Part shown: positions 34,233 through 41,990 of the stretch, piece by piece
How positions within the stretch are numbered: the first letter of the stretch is position 1
Layout: every line of letters starts with the position of its first letter
DNA from: Fusobacterium sp. SYSU M8D902
GTDB taxonomy: Bacteria; Fusobacteriota; Fusobacteriia; Fusobacteriales; Fusobacteriaceae
NCBI RefSeq assembly: GCF_040199715.1
Contig: NZ_JBEFNA010000004.1
Span: 1-64,000, forward strand
DNA length: 64,000 bases
Reading direction: 5' to 3'
Notes under the pieces: generated by a model
Database searches by the model: none
Told to the model about the DNA's origin: nothing
The model's input: the letters and a program-made list of their open reading frames with translations, nothing else
Translations under genes and position numbers: made by a program

Positions 34233-36377
34233 CTAGTTATATTTTACTTCCTTATATGACACTACCAACTCTTTCATTACCTCTTTTATATGCTCTATGC
34301 TTGGGTTATGAGTACACTCTTCTAATTTTTCAAAGAATTCTGTAATCTCCACACTATTTCCATCCTCTATCTTAGTTATAAATATCTTCTTATTCTCTGT
34401 TTTAATTGCAGAATTTACATCATATAGTAGCTCTTCATATAGTTTCTCCCCTGGTCTAAGTCCAATTATATCTATTCCTACATCAGCATTAGATAGTTTT
34501 ATCATTGTCTTAGCTAGGTCATATATTTTTACAGGTTTTCCCATATCTAGTATAAATATCTCTCCACCATTACCTATTGCACCAGCTTCAATTACAAGTT
34601 GTGCTGCTTCAGGTATAGTCATAAAATATCTAGTTATATCTTTATGAGTAAGTGTTAGGTTCTTTCCTTCCTCTAATAGTTTCTTAAATATTGGAATTAC
34701 TGAACCATTACTTCCCAATACATTTCCAAATCTTACTGCCATAAACTTAGTATTCTTAGCAATAGCATTCATATGTTCTATTACAAGTTCACAAGCTCTT
34801 TTACTTGCTCCCATTAGGTTAGTAGGATTTACAGCCTTATCTGTAGAGATAAGTACCATTCTTTCTACTCCATACTTATCTGCACACTCTGCCACTTTCT
34901 TAGTTCCAAATATATTATTCTTTATAGCTTCCTCTGGGTTATGCTCCATAAGAGGTACATGTTTATGAGCAGCTGCATGAAATACAACATTTGGTCTATA
35001 CTTATCAAATAGGAATTCCAACTTCTCTTTCTCTCTAATATTACATATCTCTGATACAAAATCTAAGTTAGGATATCTTCTCTTTAGCTCTAACTCTAAG
35101 AAATACAGATCATTTTCATTAACATCTATAGCTACAAGTTGCTTAGGATTAAATTTTGCTATCTGTCTTGCTAGTTCTGATCCTATACTTCCAGCTCCAC
35201 CAGTTACAAATATTCCTCTACCTTCGATCAGTCCTCTAATGCTTCCATCATTAATTACTATCTCATCTCTTCCCAATAGATCCTCTATCCTTATATTTCT
35301 AAGTTGAGTAGCAAGAGATTTACTATCTAATATTTCAGATATACTTGGTACTGTTTTAATATTTACATCTCCAATCTCTTGGACTTTCTCTACTATCTCT
35401 CTTATCTCCTTACTCTGTACTGAAGGCAGAGCTAACAAAAGTTCCTCTATTCTTTCATTCTTTATTATCAACTCTAGAGAATCTTTATTTCCCAATACTC
35501 TAATGTTATATATCTCTGTTCCAATCTTTTTACTATCATCATCAATAAATCCGATTATCTCATATGGAAACTTAGGATTTGTCATAAACTCTCTAGCTAG
35601 TACTACTCCAGCTTCTCCAGCACCATATATCAAAGTTCTCTTAGTATCTCCTATCATCTTATGATGATTTCTATAGTATCTCTTCAAACGGAAGAAATAT
35701 CTTCCTAATAGTTGGAAAGACACAGATAGAATAAGAGTTATTATCAATGTTGAAACTGGATAAGAATGATCCTTATTTATATACATAAAAATAGTGAAAA
35801 CAGCTCCAGTTATCCCATTTAATACCAAAAGATTTAAAACATCTAAGATATTGGTATAGCTCCAGCTTTTCTCACTCATTCTCTTATATATATATCCAAT
35901 CAAAAACACTCCAAGATAGGTAATAATATACTCTTTTTTTATTCTCTCATACCATTCAAAGTCATACTTCAACATAAAAGACAAAACCATTCCTAAGACT
36001 ATACTTCCACTATCTATTAAAAACTTAACACTGTTTCTTTTATTTATAATTTGAGGAGTATATCTCTCATCTTTTCTAAATGATATTTTCTTAAATACTC
36101 TATATATCAACATCTGAAAAATTGAAAATACTAAAAAGATTGTAAATATCTCTATATTCTTGTAGAAGAATAGAAATATTACAAATATTAATGTATTTAC
36201 AAAAATAGAGTGATATTTTGGCTTTCTTGTAAATTGTAAATTATCAGTTAAGTAATAGAATAGCAATAGAATAAAGAATAGACCATATGCTGCTGTATTC
36301 ATACTGAAATCACTAAATGAAAATATAGTTTGATAGAGTACAAACAACAAAACTGAATAAATTATTTGTAGTTTCAT
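34233..36377 (-). CDS. CapD/WbpM-type nucleotide-sugar 4,6-dehydratase
   Basis: A 714-residue membrane enzyme, longer than most family members because of an extra hydrophobic N terminus. Membrane helices fill about residues 1-230. LIYGAGEAGVVLAREF near 250 opens the first Rossmann domain, and FVTGGAGSIGSELARQI near 390 the catalytic one. The active site is the SMK type: STDKAVNPTNLMGASKR, with Met in place of Tyr. Such enzymes convert UDP-GlcNAc to the 4-keto-6-deoxy sugar. First gene of the operon, with a promoter, palindrome and hairpin upstream. Confidence 0.9.
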   Translation of the reverse strand: MKLQIIYSVLLFVLYQTIFSFSDFSMNTAAYGLFFILLLFYYLTDNLQFTRKPKYHSIFVNTLIFVIFLFFYKNIEIFTIFLVFSIFQMLIYRVFKKISFRKDERYTPQIINKRNSVKFLIDSGSIVLGMVLSFMLKYDFEWYERIKKEYIITYLGVFLIGYIYKRMSEKSWSYTNILDVLNLLVLNGITGAVFTIFMYINKDHSYPVSTLIITLILSVSFQLLGRYFFRLKRYYRNHHKMIGDTKRTLIYGAGEAGVVLAREFMTNPKFPYEIIGFIDDDSKKIGTEIYNIRVLGNKDSLELIIKNERIEELLLALPSVQSKEIREIVEKVQEIGDVNIKTVPSISEILDSKSLATQLRNIRIEDLLGRDEIVINDGSIRGLIEGRGIFVTGGAGSIGSELARQIAKFNPKQLVAIDVNENDLYFLELELKRRYPNLDFVSEICNIREKEKLEFLFDKYRPNVVFHAAAHKHVPLMEHNPEEAIKNNIFGTKKVAECADKYGVERMVLISTDKAVNPTNLMGASKRACELVIEHMNAIAKNTKFMAVRFGNVLGSNGSVIPIFKKLLEEGKNLTLTHKDITRYFMTIPEAAQLVIEAGAIGNGGEIFILDMGKPVKIYDLAKTMIKLSNADVGIDIIGLRPGEKLYEELLYDVNSAIKTENKKIFITKIEDGNSVEITEFFEKLEECTHNPSIEHIKEVMKELVVSYKEVKYN

Positions 36378-36425
36378 ATATAACCCCTTTAAATTTTTTA
36401 CTACTTTTCTTAATAATGAAATTTA

Positions 36426-36464
36426 AATGACAAAATATACCAATATACTGTATTTTTTGTCATT
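36426..36464 (-). repeat. 15-bp inverted repeat in the polysaccharide operon leader
   Basis: AATGACAAAATATAC and GTATTTTTTGTCATT pair at 14 of 15 positions around a 9-nt loop. It lies about 50 bp ahead of the capD start and some 20 bp downstream of the promoter. In RNA it would be a strong leader hairpin; in DNA it could be a repressor site. The minus strand lacks a clean U run after it, so termination is only a possibility. Confidence 0.5.
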
Positions 36465-36485
36465 TTATCCATTATATTTTATTAT

Positions 36486-36514
36486 ATAATACTCTCTTTC
36501 GACTTTAAAGTCAA
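36486..36514 (-). promoter_or_regulatory. Promoter of the polysaccharide operon with palindrome at -35
   Basis: On the minus strand TTGACT (36509-36514) and TATTAT (36486-36491) are 17 bp apart. The 12-bp perfect palindrome GACTTTAAAGTC (36501-36512) overlaps the -35 and looks like an operator. Confidence 0.6.
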
Positions 36515-36548
36515 ACATTATTATTTTTATTAGTGTTCATATACATAA

Positions 36549-36577
36549 AAAGCTAATTAGATCAACTCCAATTAGCT
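36549..36577 (-). terminator. Terminator of the patatin gene
   Basis: AAGCTAATT pairs with AATTAGCTT around an 11-nt loop and is followed on the minus strand by U5, just after the patatin stop codon. Confidence 0.75.
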
Positions 36578-36584
36578 TACTTTT

Positions 36585-37631
36585 CTATACTCTCATAGCA
36601 CTTTCATAACCATGTTGTAACAATCTATCAAAATCCTCTTCACTTGGTTTTCTCAAATTTGTTGGATAGTTTTCTGCCCACTTGCACTCTCTTTCACTCA
36701 AGTTATTTCTACTCTTTCTATCACAGCTTCTTCCTATCCTTATATATACACCTGCTCCCTCTTTCTCTATATACTCTCTATAGAATTTAGAGTTGAGGTT
36801 ATCCACCTGTTCCATTGAGATATCCAGCAATCTTTTAATAGCCTTTGTCCTTGTAAATATACTCTTTCCATAGTTTACAAATCCTCTATTCCCTGCACCT
36901 GCATCACTTACTATATAATAATTCAACTCTCTTTTCTCCCTCAATATATTTTCAAATATCGGTTCCAATCCCAGATTATCATAGATACCTCCATCCCATA
37001 GATGTAGTTTTCCTCTACTTGGCTCTACTCTCTTCTCTCCATATCTATCATACCACTCATATCTCTCTCTTTTCAGTTCATACATTCCTATCAAGATTGG
37101 AAATCCTGATGAAGCTGAAACAGCATCAGCTATATTTACATCATCACCGTAGAAATATCCCAACTGATCATCACCACATCTCTCTTGAGAAAAGAAAAAT
37201 CTCTTTCCACTCTCATAGGTTACTGCATTTATATCCCACACTGGAGATTGAGCTAACTCTCCTAACTTACCATCTATTCTCCAGAAGAGCTTCATTGTCT
37301 TAGCAAGTTTTTTAGATTTACTATCAAATATATGTAGAATATCTATGACACTTCTCAATATCAACCTTCTCTCTATATCCTCTTTTATCAATATCTTCCT
37401 TATACTTGGTAGCACTCTCACAAGGTACTCCTCACTTGTTGGCCATCTCATATTATTGTTCGTATACATAAAAGCTACAGATATACTCCCACCTGAAACT
37501 GTTGAGATATACTCTATCTTCTCCAATAGTTTTTTCTCTGCTAGATACTTTATCACTCCTAAATGAAATATTATAGCCCTCATTCCACCACCTGATAGTG
37601 CCAAGCCTATCCTAAGTCCACTCCTTTTCAT
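36585..37631 (-). CDS. Patatin-like phospholipase
   Basis: A 348-residue patatin-domain protein, of a different subfamily from the one at 9.7 kb. LALSGGGMRAIIFHLGVI gives the oxyanion hole, STVSGGSIS the nucleophile serine near residue 47, and LWDGGIYDNLG the aspartate near residue 217. No signal peptide is seen. It probably hydrolyses acyl esters of lipids; the natural substrate is unknown. It is bounded by terminators on both sides and lies just upstream of the polysaccharide promoter. Confidence 0.87.
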   Translation of the reverse strand: MKRSGLRIGLALSGGGMRAIIFHLGVIKYLAEKKLLEKIEYISTVSGGSISVAFMYTNNNMRWPTSEEYLVRVLPSIRKILIKEDIERRLILRSVIDILHIFDSKSKKLAKTMKLFWRIDGKLGELAQSPVWDINAVTYESGKRFFFSQERCGDDQLGYFYGDDVNIADAVSASSGFPILIGMYELKRERYEWYDRYGEKRVEPSRGKLHLWDGGIYDNLGLEPIFENILREKRELNYYIVSDAGAGNRGFVNYGKSIFTRTKAIKRLLDISMEQVDNLNSKFYREYIEKEGAGVYIRIGRSCDRKSRNNLSERECKWAENYPTNLRKPSEEDFDRLLQHGYESAMRV

Positions 37632-37650
37632 CTTACCACCCCTTTTGATA

Positions 37651-37680
37651 AAAAAGGATAGGATTAACTCCTACCCTTTT
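37651..37680 (-). terminator. Terminator of the 98-residue protein gene
   Basis: On the minus strand AAGGGTAGGA pairs with TCCTATCCTT (one G-U) around GTTAA and is followed by U6. Confidence 0.75.
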
Positions 37681-37689
37681 CTTTTGATT

Positions 37690-37986
37690 CTATTGTGCTG
37701 GATTTTTCTCTAAATAGTACTCATAGGCTACTATCAGATCTTTATACTTAGCAATTGTTGCAAGTGAAGCATTCTTAGATTTCATTTTTTTCTCTACATC
37801 TGCTTTCCACTCATCATAGCTTGTAAAGTTTGTTCCCTCTGGTAGTGGTTTTGACTCTGCTACTAAATCTCCAATCTCTTTTAATGCTGCTGTATAGTTT
37901 TGTAGATCATTCTCAATTGCTGCCTCTCTCTTTACACTGTTTCTCATTTTTTCAACTTCTTTTTGAACTGTTACTTGTACTGACAT
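37690..37986 (-). CDS. Hypothetical helical protein
   Basis: A 98-residue soluble protein with no family I recognise. It looks all-helical and charged (VQKEVEKMRNSVKREAAI and a C-terminal LATIAKYKDLIVAYEYYL). It has no signal peptide and no cysteine. The open frame is 33 codons longer, but the ATG chosen has a GGAGGT site 6 nt upstream, and the upstream part is hydrophobic junk. It lies between a patatin and a toxin-antitoxin module and has its own terminator. Confidence 0.6.
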   Translation of the reverse strand: MSVQVTVQKEVEKMRNSVKREAAIENDLQNYTAALKEIGDLVAESKPLPEGTNFTSYDEWKADVEKKMKSKNASLATIAKYKDLIVAYEYYLEKNPAQ

Positions 37987-38115
37987 AATGTTACCTCCAT
38001 CTAATTTTTTTATTCCTTGGTGGCCCCCTTTGGATATATATATGATACTATTTTTTAGTATTATTAGACAGAGCATTAATATCAACTACTATTAACTATT
38101 GGAAAAACTTTATAA

Positions 38116-38397
38116 TCAGAAATTATTATATATTTGTCCTCTTGAGCCAACTGCTATAACACTAACTACTTTTATTTCTCCATTAACTAGCTTATAAATA
38201 ACTCTATAATCATTTATTCTCATTCTGTAAAGATCTTTATAAGACTTCATAGCTTTTATATCAATATTTTGATTGCTAAAATAATAATAATTTTTAATAT
38301 TTTCAATAAATTTTTCATAAACTTTTCTATGTTTAGAAAAAAATTTATCTGCAACTTTAGTCACTTCCAAAGAAATATTTTCTGTAATCTTTATCAT
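38116..38397 (-). CDS. RelE/ParE-superfamily toxin
   Basis: A 93-residue RelE-fold toxin. DLYRMRINDYRVIYKLVNGE and the end VGSRGQIYNNF are the conserved core, closely matching the toxin at 9.0 kb. Probably a ribosome-dependent mRNA endonuclease or a gyrase inhibitor; the family does both. It overlaps the antitoxin gene by 4 nt. Confidence 0.82.
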   Translation of the reverse strand: MIKITENISLEVTKVADKFFSKHRKVYEKFIENIKNYYYFSNQNIDIKAMKSYKDLYRMRINDYRVIYKLVNGEIKVVSVIAVGSRGQIYNNF

Positions 38398-38657
38398 AAT
38401 TTAATAGTTTCCTTTTTAACAATTTTTAAATCATCATCATTAAGCTCATTTAGAAGTTCTACTAACTCTCTTTCCTCTTCTTCATCACAATAAGGAACAC
38501 TAGACATTCTAACCATAAAATCAGATTTTTTTATATCAAGCTCTTTTTTTATAGCATTTCTAATAAACTCAGAACAAGATATATTAAATATTTCAGCTAC
38601 TTTTTTAATATCTAAATATAAATCCTCTTCCAATTTCAAACTCATTGTTTTAGACAT
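38394..38657 (-). CDS. Ribbon-helix-helix antitoxin
   Basis: An 87-residue antitoxin. The N-terminal ribbon-helix-helix (MSLKLEEDLYLDIKKVAE and SCSEFIRNAIKKEL) is of CopG type and differs from the RelB head at 9.3 kb. The C-terminal 33 residues (CDEEEERELVELLNEL and so on) align without gaps to the other antitoxin. I use the ATG with GAGGGTG 6 nt upstream; a GTG three codons earlier is possible. Upstream repeats are likely its operator. Confidence 0.82.
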   Translation of the reverse strand: MSKTMSLKLEEDLYLDIKKVAEIFNISCSEFIRNAIKKELDIKKSDFMVRMSSVPYCDEEEERELVELLNELNDDDLKIVKKETIKL

Positions 38658-38684
38658 ACTTCTCACCCTCTTTAATTTCTAATA

Positions 38685-38746
38685 GTATTACCGTATTACT
38701 GTATTACTGTATTTTAATTATATCATAGTTTTTTATAAAAAACTAT
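38685..38746 (-). promoter_or_regulatory. TA promoter region with four 8-bp tandem repeats and a 22-bp palindrome
   Basis: Four tandem units GTATTAC(T/C), the last imperfect, fill 38685-38716. TATAAT on the minus strand is at 38717-38722. A perfect 22-bp palindrome (half site ATAGTTTTTTA) spans 38725-38746 at the -35 position. The repeats sit between the -10 and the antitoxin ribosome site, as expected for a CopG-type operator. Confidence 0.55.
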
Positions 38747-38798
38747 AGTATAATTAAAATATTATATTGACTTTAGATAATTTTTAAGAAGGTGAATT

Positions 38799-38951
38799 AT
38801 GAAAAAATTAAAAGCATATAAAAAAAGTAAAGATAGTATTAATGTTAACAAGAAAAAAATACCTTTTGAAATTGATTCTGACCCATTTTATTCCAAAAAA
38901 AATTTAGAAAGATTAAAAAAATCTATTGAAAAATTAGAAAAAACTATATGA
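38799..38951 (+). pseudogene. Headless RelB/DinJ-type antitoxin remnant
   Basis: A 50-residue lysine-rich frame with a good start site (AAGAAGGTGA). Its second half, IPFEIDSDPFYSKKNLERLK, is the typical C-terminal toxin-binding tail of RelB/DinJ antitoxins (PFYS..N...LKKSI). The ribbon-helix-helix head is missing and no toxin gene follows. It may be a decayed module or a small expressed neutraliser. It diverges from the intact TA pair and ends at a hairpin. Confidence 0.5.
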
Positions 38952-38955
38952 AAAG

Positions 38956-38982
38956 AAAGAGAGATACTACACATCTCTCTTT
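38956..38982. terminator. Bidirectional hairpin between the antitoxin remnant and the ACT regulator
   Basis: Perfect 10-bp stem AAAGAGAGAT with a 7-nt loop. The U tracts are weak on both strands. Confidence 0.5.
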
Positions 38983-38991
38983 CCACTTTAT

Positions 38992-39429
38992 TTATTCCAA
39001 AGCTATTAATCTTGAAGCTACTACATACTTAACATCTTTTAATTTTATTAAAATATCTTCAATAGCTAGTTTTATATCTGAAATATCCAATGATATTATC
39101 ACAGAAGCTACATCATTGATAGGTATATTCTGGTTGATAGTTATGATATTACACTCCATAGAGTATAGGAAATTCAATATCTCTGACAAAGCTCCCTTTT
39201 TATCCTCAACCATAATTGAGATCAAAGCCTTTCTTCCCACATTCCCATCTGAAGGTAAAAACACATAATCTTTATATTTATAGTAAGTACTTCTACTTAT
39301 ACCAACTACTTTTACAGCCTCACTCACATTCTGATACTTTCCATCTCTCAATAGATTTCTTACCTCTATTACTTTCTCAAAATACTCTGGAACTATGCTT
39401 TTATCAACTATTAAATATTTTCCTACCAT
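38992..39429 (-). CDS. ACT-domain regulator of the PheB/UPF0735 family
   Basis: A 145-residue protein. The N-terminal HTH is SEAVKVVGISRSTYYKYKD (about residues 38-56), and the ACT domain covers residues 70-145 (ALISIMVEDKKGALSEILNF). ACT domains bind amino acids, so an amino-acid-responsive regulator is likely. It diverges from the serine/threonine symporter gene sstT and may control it. The PheB name in databases does not prove a chorismate mutase role. Confidence 0.82.
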   Translation of the reverse strand: MVGKYLIVDKSIVPEYFEKVIEVRNLLRDGKYQNVSEAVKVVGISRSTYYKYKDYVFLPSDGNVGRKALISIMVEDKKGALSEILNFLYSMECNIITINQNIPINDVASVIISLDISDIKLAIEDILIKLKDVKYVVASRLIALE

Positions 39430-39507
39430 ATTACCTCCAACTTCATCATTATTAATTAGAGTATATCCTTTAACCTAAAGTTTGTCTATCAAAAAATAAA
39501 AAAATAC

Positions 39508-39536
39508 TTGCATTTAAACTCTCTTTATGATATATT
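39508..39536 (+). promoter_or_regulatory. sstT promoter
   Basis: TTGCAT-N17-TATATT, a moderate match. The palindrome AAACAATTGTTT at 39550-39561 lies just downstream of the expected start and may be an operator for the divergent ACT regulator. Confidence 0.45.
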
Positions 39537-39589
39537 GTTCTCTATATAGAAACAATTGTTTTTAAAATAGAGACATAGGAGTGGGAACA

Positions 39590-40816
39590 ATGAAAGAAAT
39601 TTATAATAAATGGATAGAGATAAGTTTGATTAAGAGGGTTATAGTGGGTATATTATTAGGTATACTTCTAGTTACTGTAGCACCTGACAAGGCTAGTGGT
39701 ATAGCTATCTTAGGAGATATATTTGTGGGAGCATTGAAGGCTATTGCTCCTGTGCTGGTTTTTTTCTTAGTTGTAGCTGCTGTAATTCAGCATAAAGAGG
39801 GACAGAAGAGTAATATGAAATCTATAGTTTCTCTATATCTACTTGGAACACTTTTAGCTTCTATAGTTGCTGTAGTTGCCAGTTTCTTATTTCCAGTAGA
39901 GCTTATATTACAAGCTGGTGAGAGTGCTATTGCACCTCCTGAAAATATATATGGAGTTTTAAGATCACTTTTAATGAATCTTGTAGATAATCCTCTAAAT
40001 GCTATTTTGAGAGGAAATTACATAGGAATACTATTCTGGAGTATACTCTTTGGAATATTTTTGAAGAGTGGAAAAGATAGTACAAAACAGGCTATTGTGG
40101 ATATATCTGAAGCTATTCTAAAAGTTGTAAAAACTGTGATTGAGTTTGCTCCATTTGGTATAATGGGTCTTATATTTAACTCTATGCGTACTAATGGATT
40201 TTCTAGTCTATTAATATATGGTAAATTGATACTTCTACTATTGGGAGCTATGGCTTTTGTAACTTTTATAGTAAATCCTGTTATAGCTTGGGTTATGATT
40301 AGACAAAATCCCTTCCCTTTAATAATGAAGTGTTTGAAATATAGTGGAATGACTGCTTTTTTCACTAGAAGCTCTGCTGCAAACATTCCTGTTAATATGA
40401 GTCTTTGTGAAGAGCTTGGATTGGATAAAGATGTTTACTCTGTATCTATTCCACTTGGTGCTACTATCAATATGGGTGGAGCTGCTATTACAATCTCTAT
40501 ATTCGCCCTAAGTGCTGCACATACTTTGGGTATACAGATAGATATATTCTCAGCTATACTTTTAAGTATATTGTCTGCAATCAGTGCCTGTGGTGCTTCT
40601 GGAGTAGCTGGTGGATCTTTACTACTTATCCCTCTAGCTTGTAGCTTATTTGGAATCCCAAATGAAATAGCTATGCAGGTAGTTGGAGTTGGTTTTATTA
40701 TTGGTGTTATACAAGATTCTTGTGAAACAGCTCTCAACTCATCTACTGATGTATTATTCACAAGTTTAGCTGAATACTACAACTGGAGAAAAACAGGAAG
40801 AGCAATCCTTATATAG
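39590..40816 (+). CDS. sstT: Sodium:serine/threonine symporter
   Basis: A 408-residue DAACS-family transporter. FTRSSAANIPVNM near residue 270 is the SstT-specific serine-rich re-entrant loop. GATINMGGAAI and a final ALNSSTDVLFTSLAEY complete the substrate and Na+ sites. It imports serine and threonine with Na+. The ATG has a GGAG site 8 nt upstream; a GTG three codons before is an alternative. It is monocistronic, with a terminator close behind. Confidence 0.9.
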   Translation: MKEIYNKWIEISLIKRVIVGILLGILLVTVAPDKASGIAILGDIFVGALKAIAPVLVFFLVVAAVIQHKEGQKSNMKSIVSLYLLGTLLASIVAVVASFLFPVELILQAGESAIAPPENIYGVLRSLLMNLVDNPLNAILRGNYIGILFWSILFGIFLKSGKDSTKQAIVDISEAILKVVKTVIEFAPFGIMGLIFNSMRTNGFSSLLIYGKLILLLLGAMAFVTFIVNPVIAWVMIRQNPFPLIMKCLKYSGMTAFFTRSSAANIPVNMSLCEELGLDKDVYSVSIPLGATINMGGAAITISIFALSAAHTLGIQIDIFSAILLSILSAISACGASGVAGGSLLLIPLACSLFGIPNEIAMQVVGVGFIIGVIQDSCETALNSSTDVLFTSLAEYYNWRKTGRAILI

Positions 40817-40829
40817 CTAAAGAATAGAA

Positions 40830-40858
40830 AAAAGACAAGGTTACATCCCTTGTCTTTT
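40830..40858 (+). terminator. sstT terminator
   Basis: AAAAGACAAGG pairs with CCTTGTCTTTT around a 7-nt loop. Confidence 0.8.
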
Positions 40859-40926
40859 ATGTTTTGTATTTTTAAAAAATCTATGATATAATTCAACTAA
40901 TCAATATAAGAATAGTCAACATGAAC

Positions 40927-40954
40927 AAAGAGAGGTATGCCAGTATCTCTCTTT
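40927..40954 (-). terminator. Hairpin after the DUF2442 gene
   Basis: AAAGAGAGGTA and TATCTCTCTTT form an 11-bp stem with one G-U pair. A T run on the plus side suggests it also acts as a second stop for sstT. Confidence 0.6.
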
Positions 40955-40966
40955 TTATATTTAAAT

Positions 40967-41206
40967 TCATACTCCTTTTGTGTATAATTCATATTCACTC
41001 AAGTCACAATCATCATTCCAAGATATTCCATATCCACCTGTATCTACTTTTACATTTTTAAAAATAGAATAGTCTTTTAATATTGAAAAATCTTCATATT
41101 TAAAATTAGGTTTGAAATCATATATTTTAACTTCATCATTATTAAAAATAACTTTTAATATATAGTCTTCAAATACTTCTACTTCCTTTATTTTTGGATA
41201 TTTCAT
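40967..41206 (-). CDS. DUF2442-family protein
   Basis: A 79-residue protein. The pattern KIKEVEVFEDYILKVIFNNDE, a middle DFKP..., and the end VDTGGYGISWNDDCDLS is that of DUF2442 proteins, often found near toxin-antitoxin genes or DUF4160 partners. No partner gene is adjacent here. Function is unknown. I use the ATG with an AGAGAGG site 8 nt upstream. Confidence 0.78.
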   Translation of the reverse strand: MKYPKIKEVEVFEDYILKVIFNNDEVKIYDFKPNFKYEDFSILKDYSIFKNVKVDTGGYGISWNDDCDLSEYELYTKGV

Positions 41207-41255
41207 AAATTTCACCTCTCTATCTACTTTAGCTCAGGTAATTTTTTAATAGTAT

Positions 41256-41975
41256 TTAAAAGAAAACCTCTCTAGCTTTTTGTTTTACCTCTTGAGAAGC
41301 AATAAATGGAACTCTTGTAGTGTAACCTTTATTGGCAGCCACATACTTTTTAAATGGCCACTCAAATATCTCTCTATTCCAAACTCCTATATTATCATTG
41401 TATACTTCTCTAGCAGCAGTGATCTCTCTTTGAAGATAGATATTTTGTTGCATTGCATCTCTTAACTCTCCATGACTCTTAAGATCTGGATAGTTTTCAA
41501 CAGCTATATTTAGCCCCTTGTATGCTCTATCCAACTGTCCTTGAACCTCATTTCTATCCATATCTTTTATATTTCCACTTCTAAATTTAGCTATATCTGC
41601 AAATACACTCTTATCTAAATCAATTGCTTTTTCAACTAATTTAGCAGTATTTTGTAATACTACAACTCTTTGCTCCAAATAGTTATCAATTTGAGAAGCA
41701 CTCTGTTGCACTCTTTGCTCCAACTGATTAAAGTATGACTCCTGTTTCTTTAAGTTACTATATACAATTACTGGAATTATTATTCCAACAGGAATAGCAT
41801 AGTATATTTTTGACATAACACCGAATACTATCAATCCCAATCCTAATAGATACAATACCCAGATCAATACCTGAATACTTGAATCTTTTTCCACTTGTAT
41901 CTGCTTAGCTATAACATTGACATCTCTACCCTGCTCTCTAATCTCTTCATCCATTTCATTTAACATATTAGCCAT
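41256..41975 (-). CDS. LemA-family membrane protein
   Basis: A 239-residue protein. Two hydrophobic stretches at about residues 35-70 are followed by the LemA helical domain: NYLEQRVVVLQNTAKLVEKA, AVENYPDLKSHGELRDAMQQ and YNDNIGVWNREIFEWPF. The N terminus is extended compared with the short LemA form. Function of the family is unknown. It is 15 bp from a 608-residue membrane protein and likely works with it. Confidence 0.85.
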   Translation of the reverse strand: MANMLNEMDEEIREQGRDVNVIAKQIQVEKDSSIQVLIWVLYLLGLGLIVFGVMSKIYYAIPVGIIIPVIVYSNLKKQESYFNQLEQRVQQSASQIDNYLEQRVVVLQNTAKLVEKAIDLDKSVFADIAKFRSGNIKDMDRNEVQGQLDRAYKGLNIAVENYPDLKSHGELRDAMQQNIYLQREITAAREVYNDNIGVWNREIFEWPFKKYVAANKGYTTRVPFIASQEVKQKAREVFF

Positions 41976-41990
41976 AGTAAAAACCTCCTA

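Noticed and set aside
37019-37303. 94-residue plus-strand frame within the patatin gene
   Set aside because: Antisense shadow: no ribosome site, low-complexity His/Leu/Ser composition, and the opposite strand encodes intact patatin motifs.
38685-38716. Tandem 8-bp repeats as a CRISPR or plasmid iteron array
   Set aside because: Units are 8 bp with no spacers and no cas or rep gene; an operator at the TA promoter explains them better.
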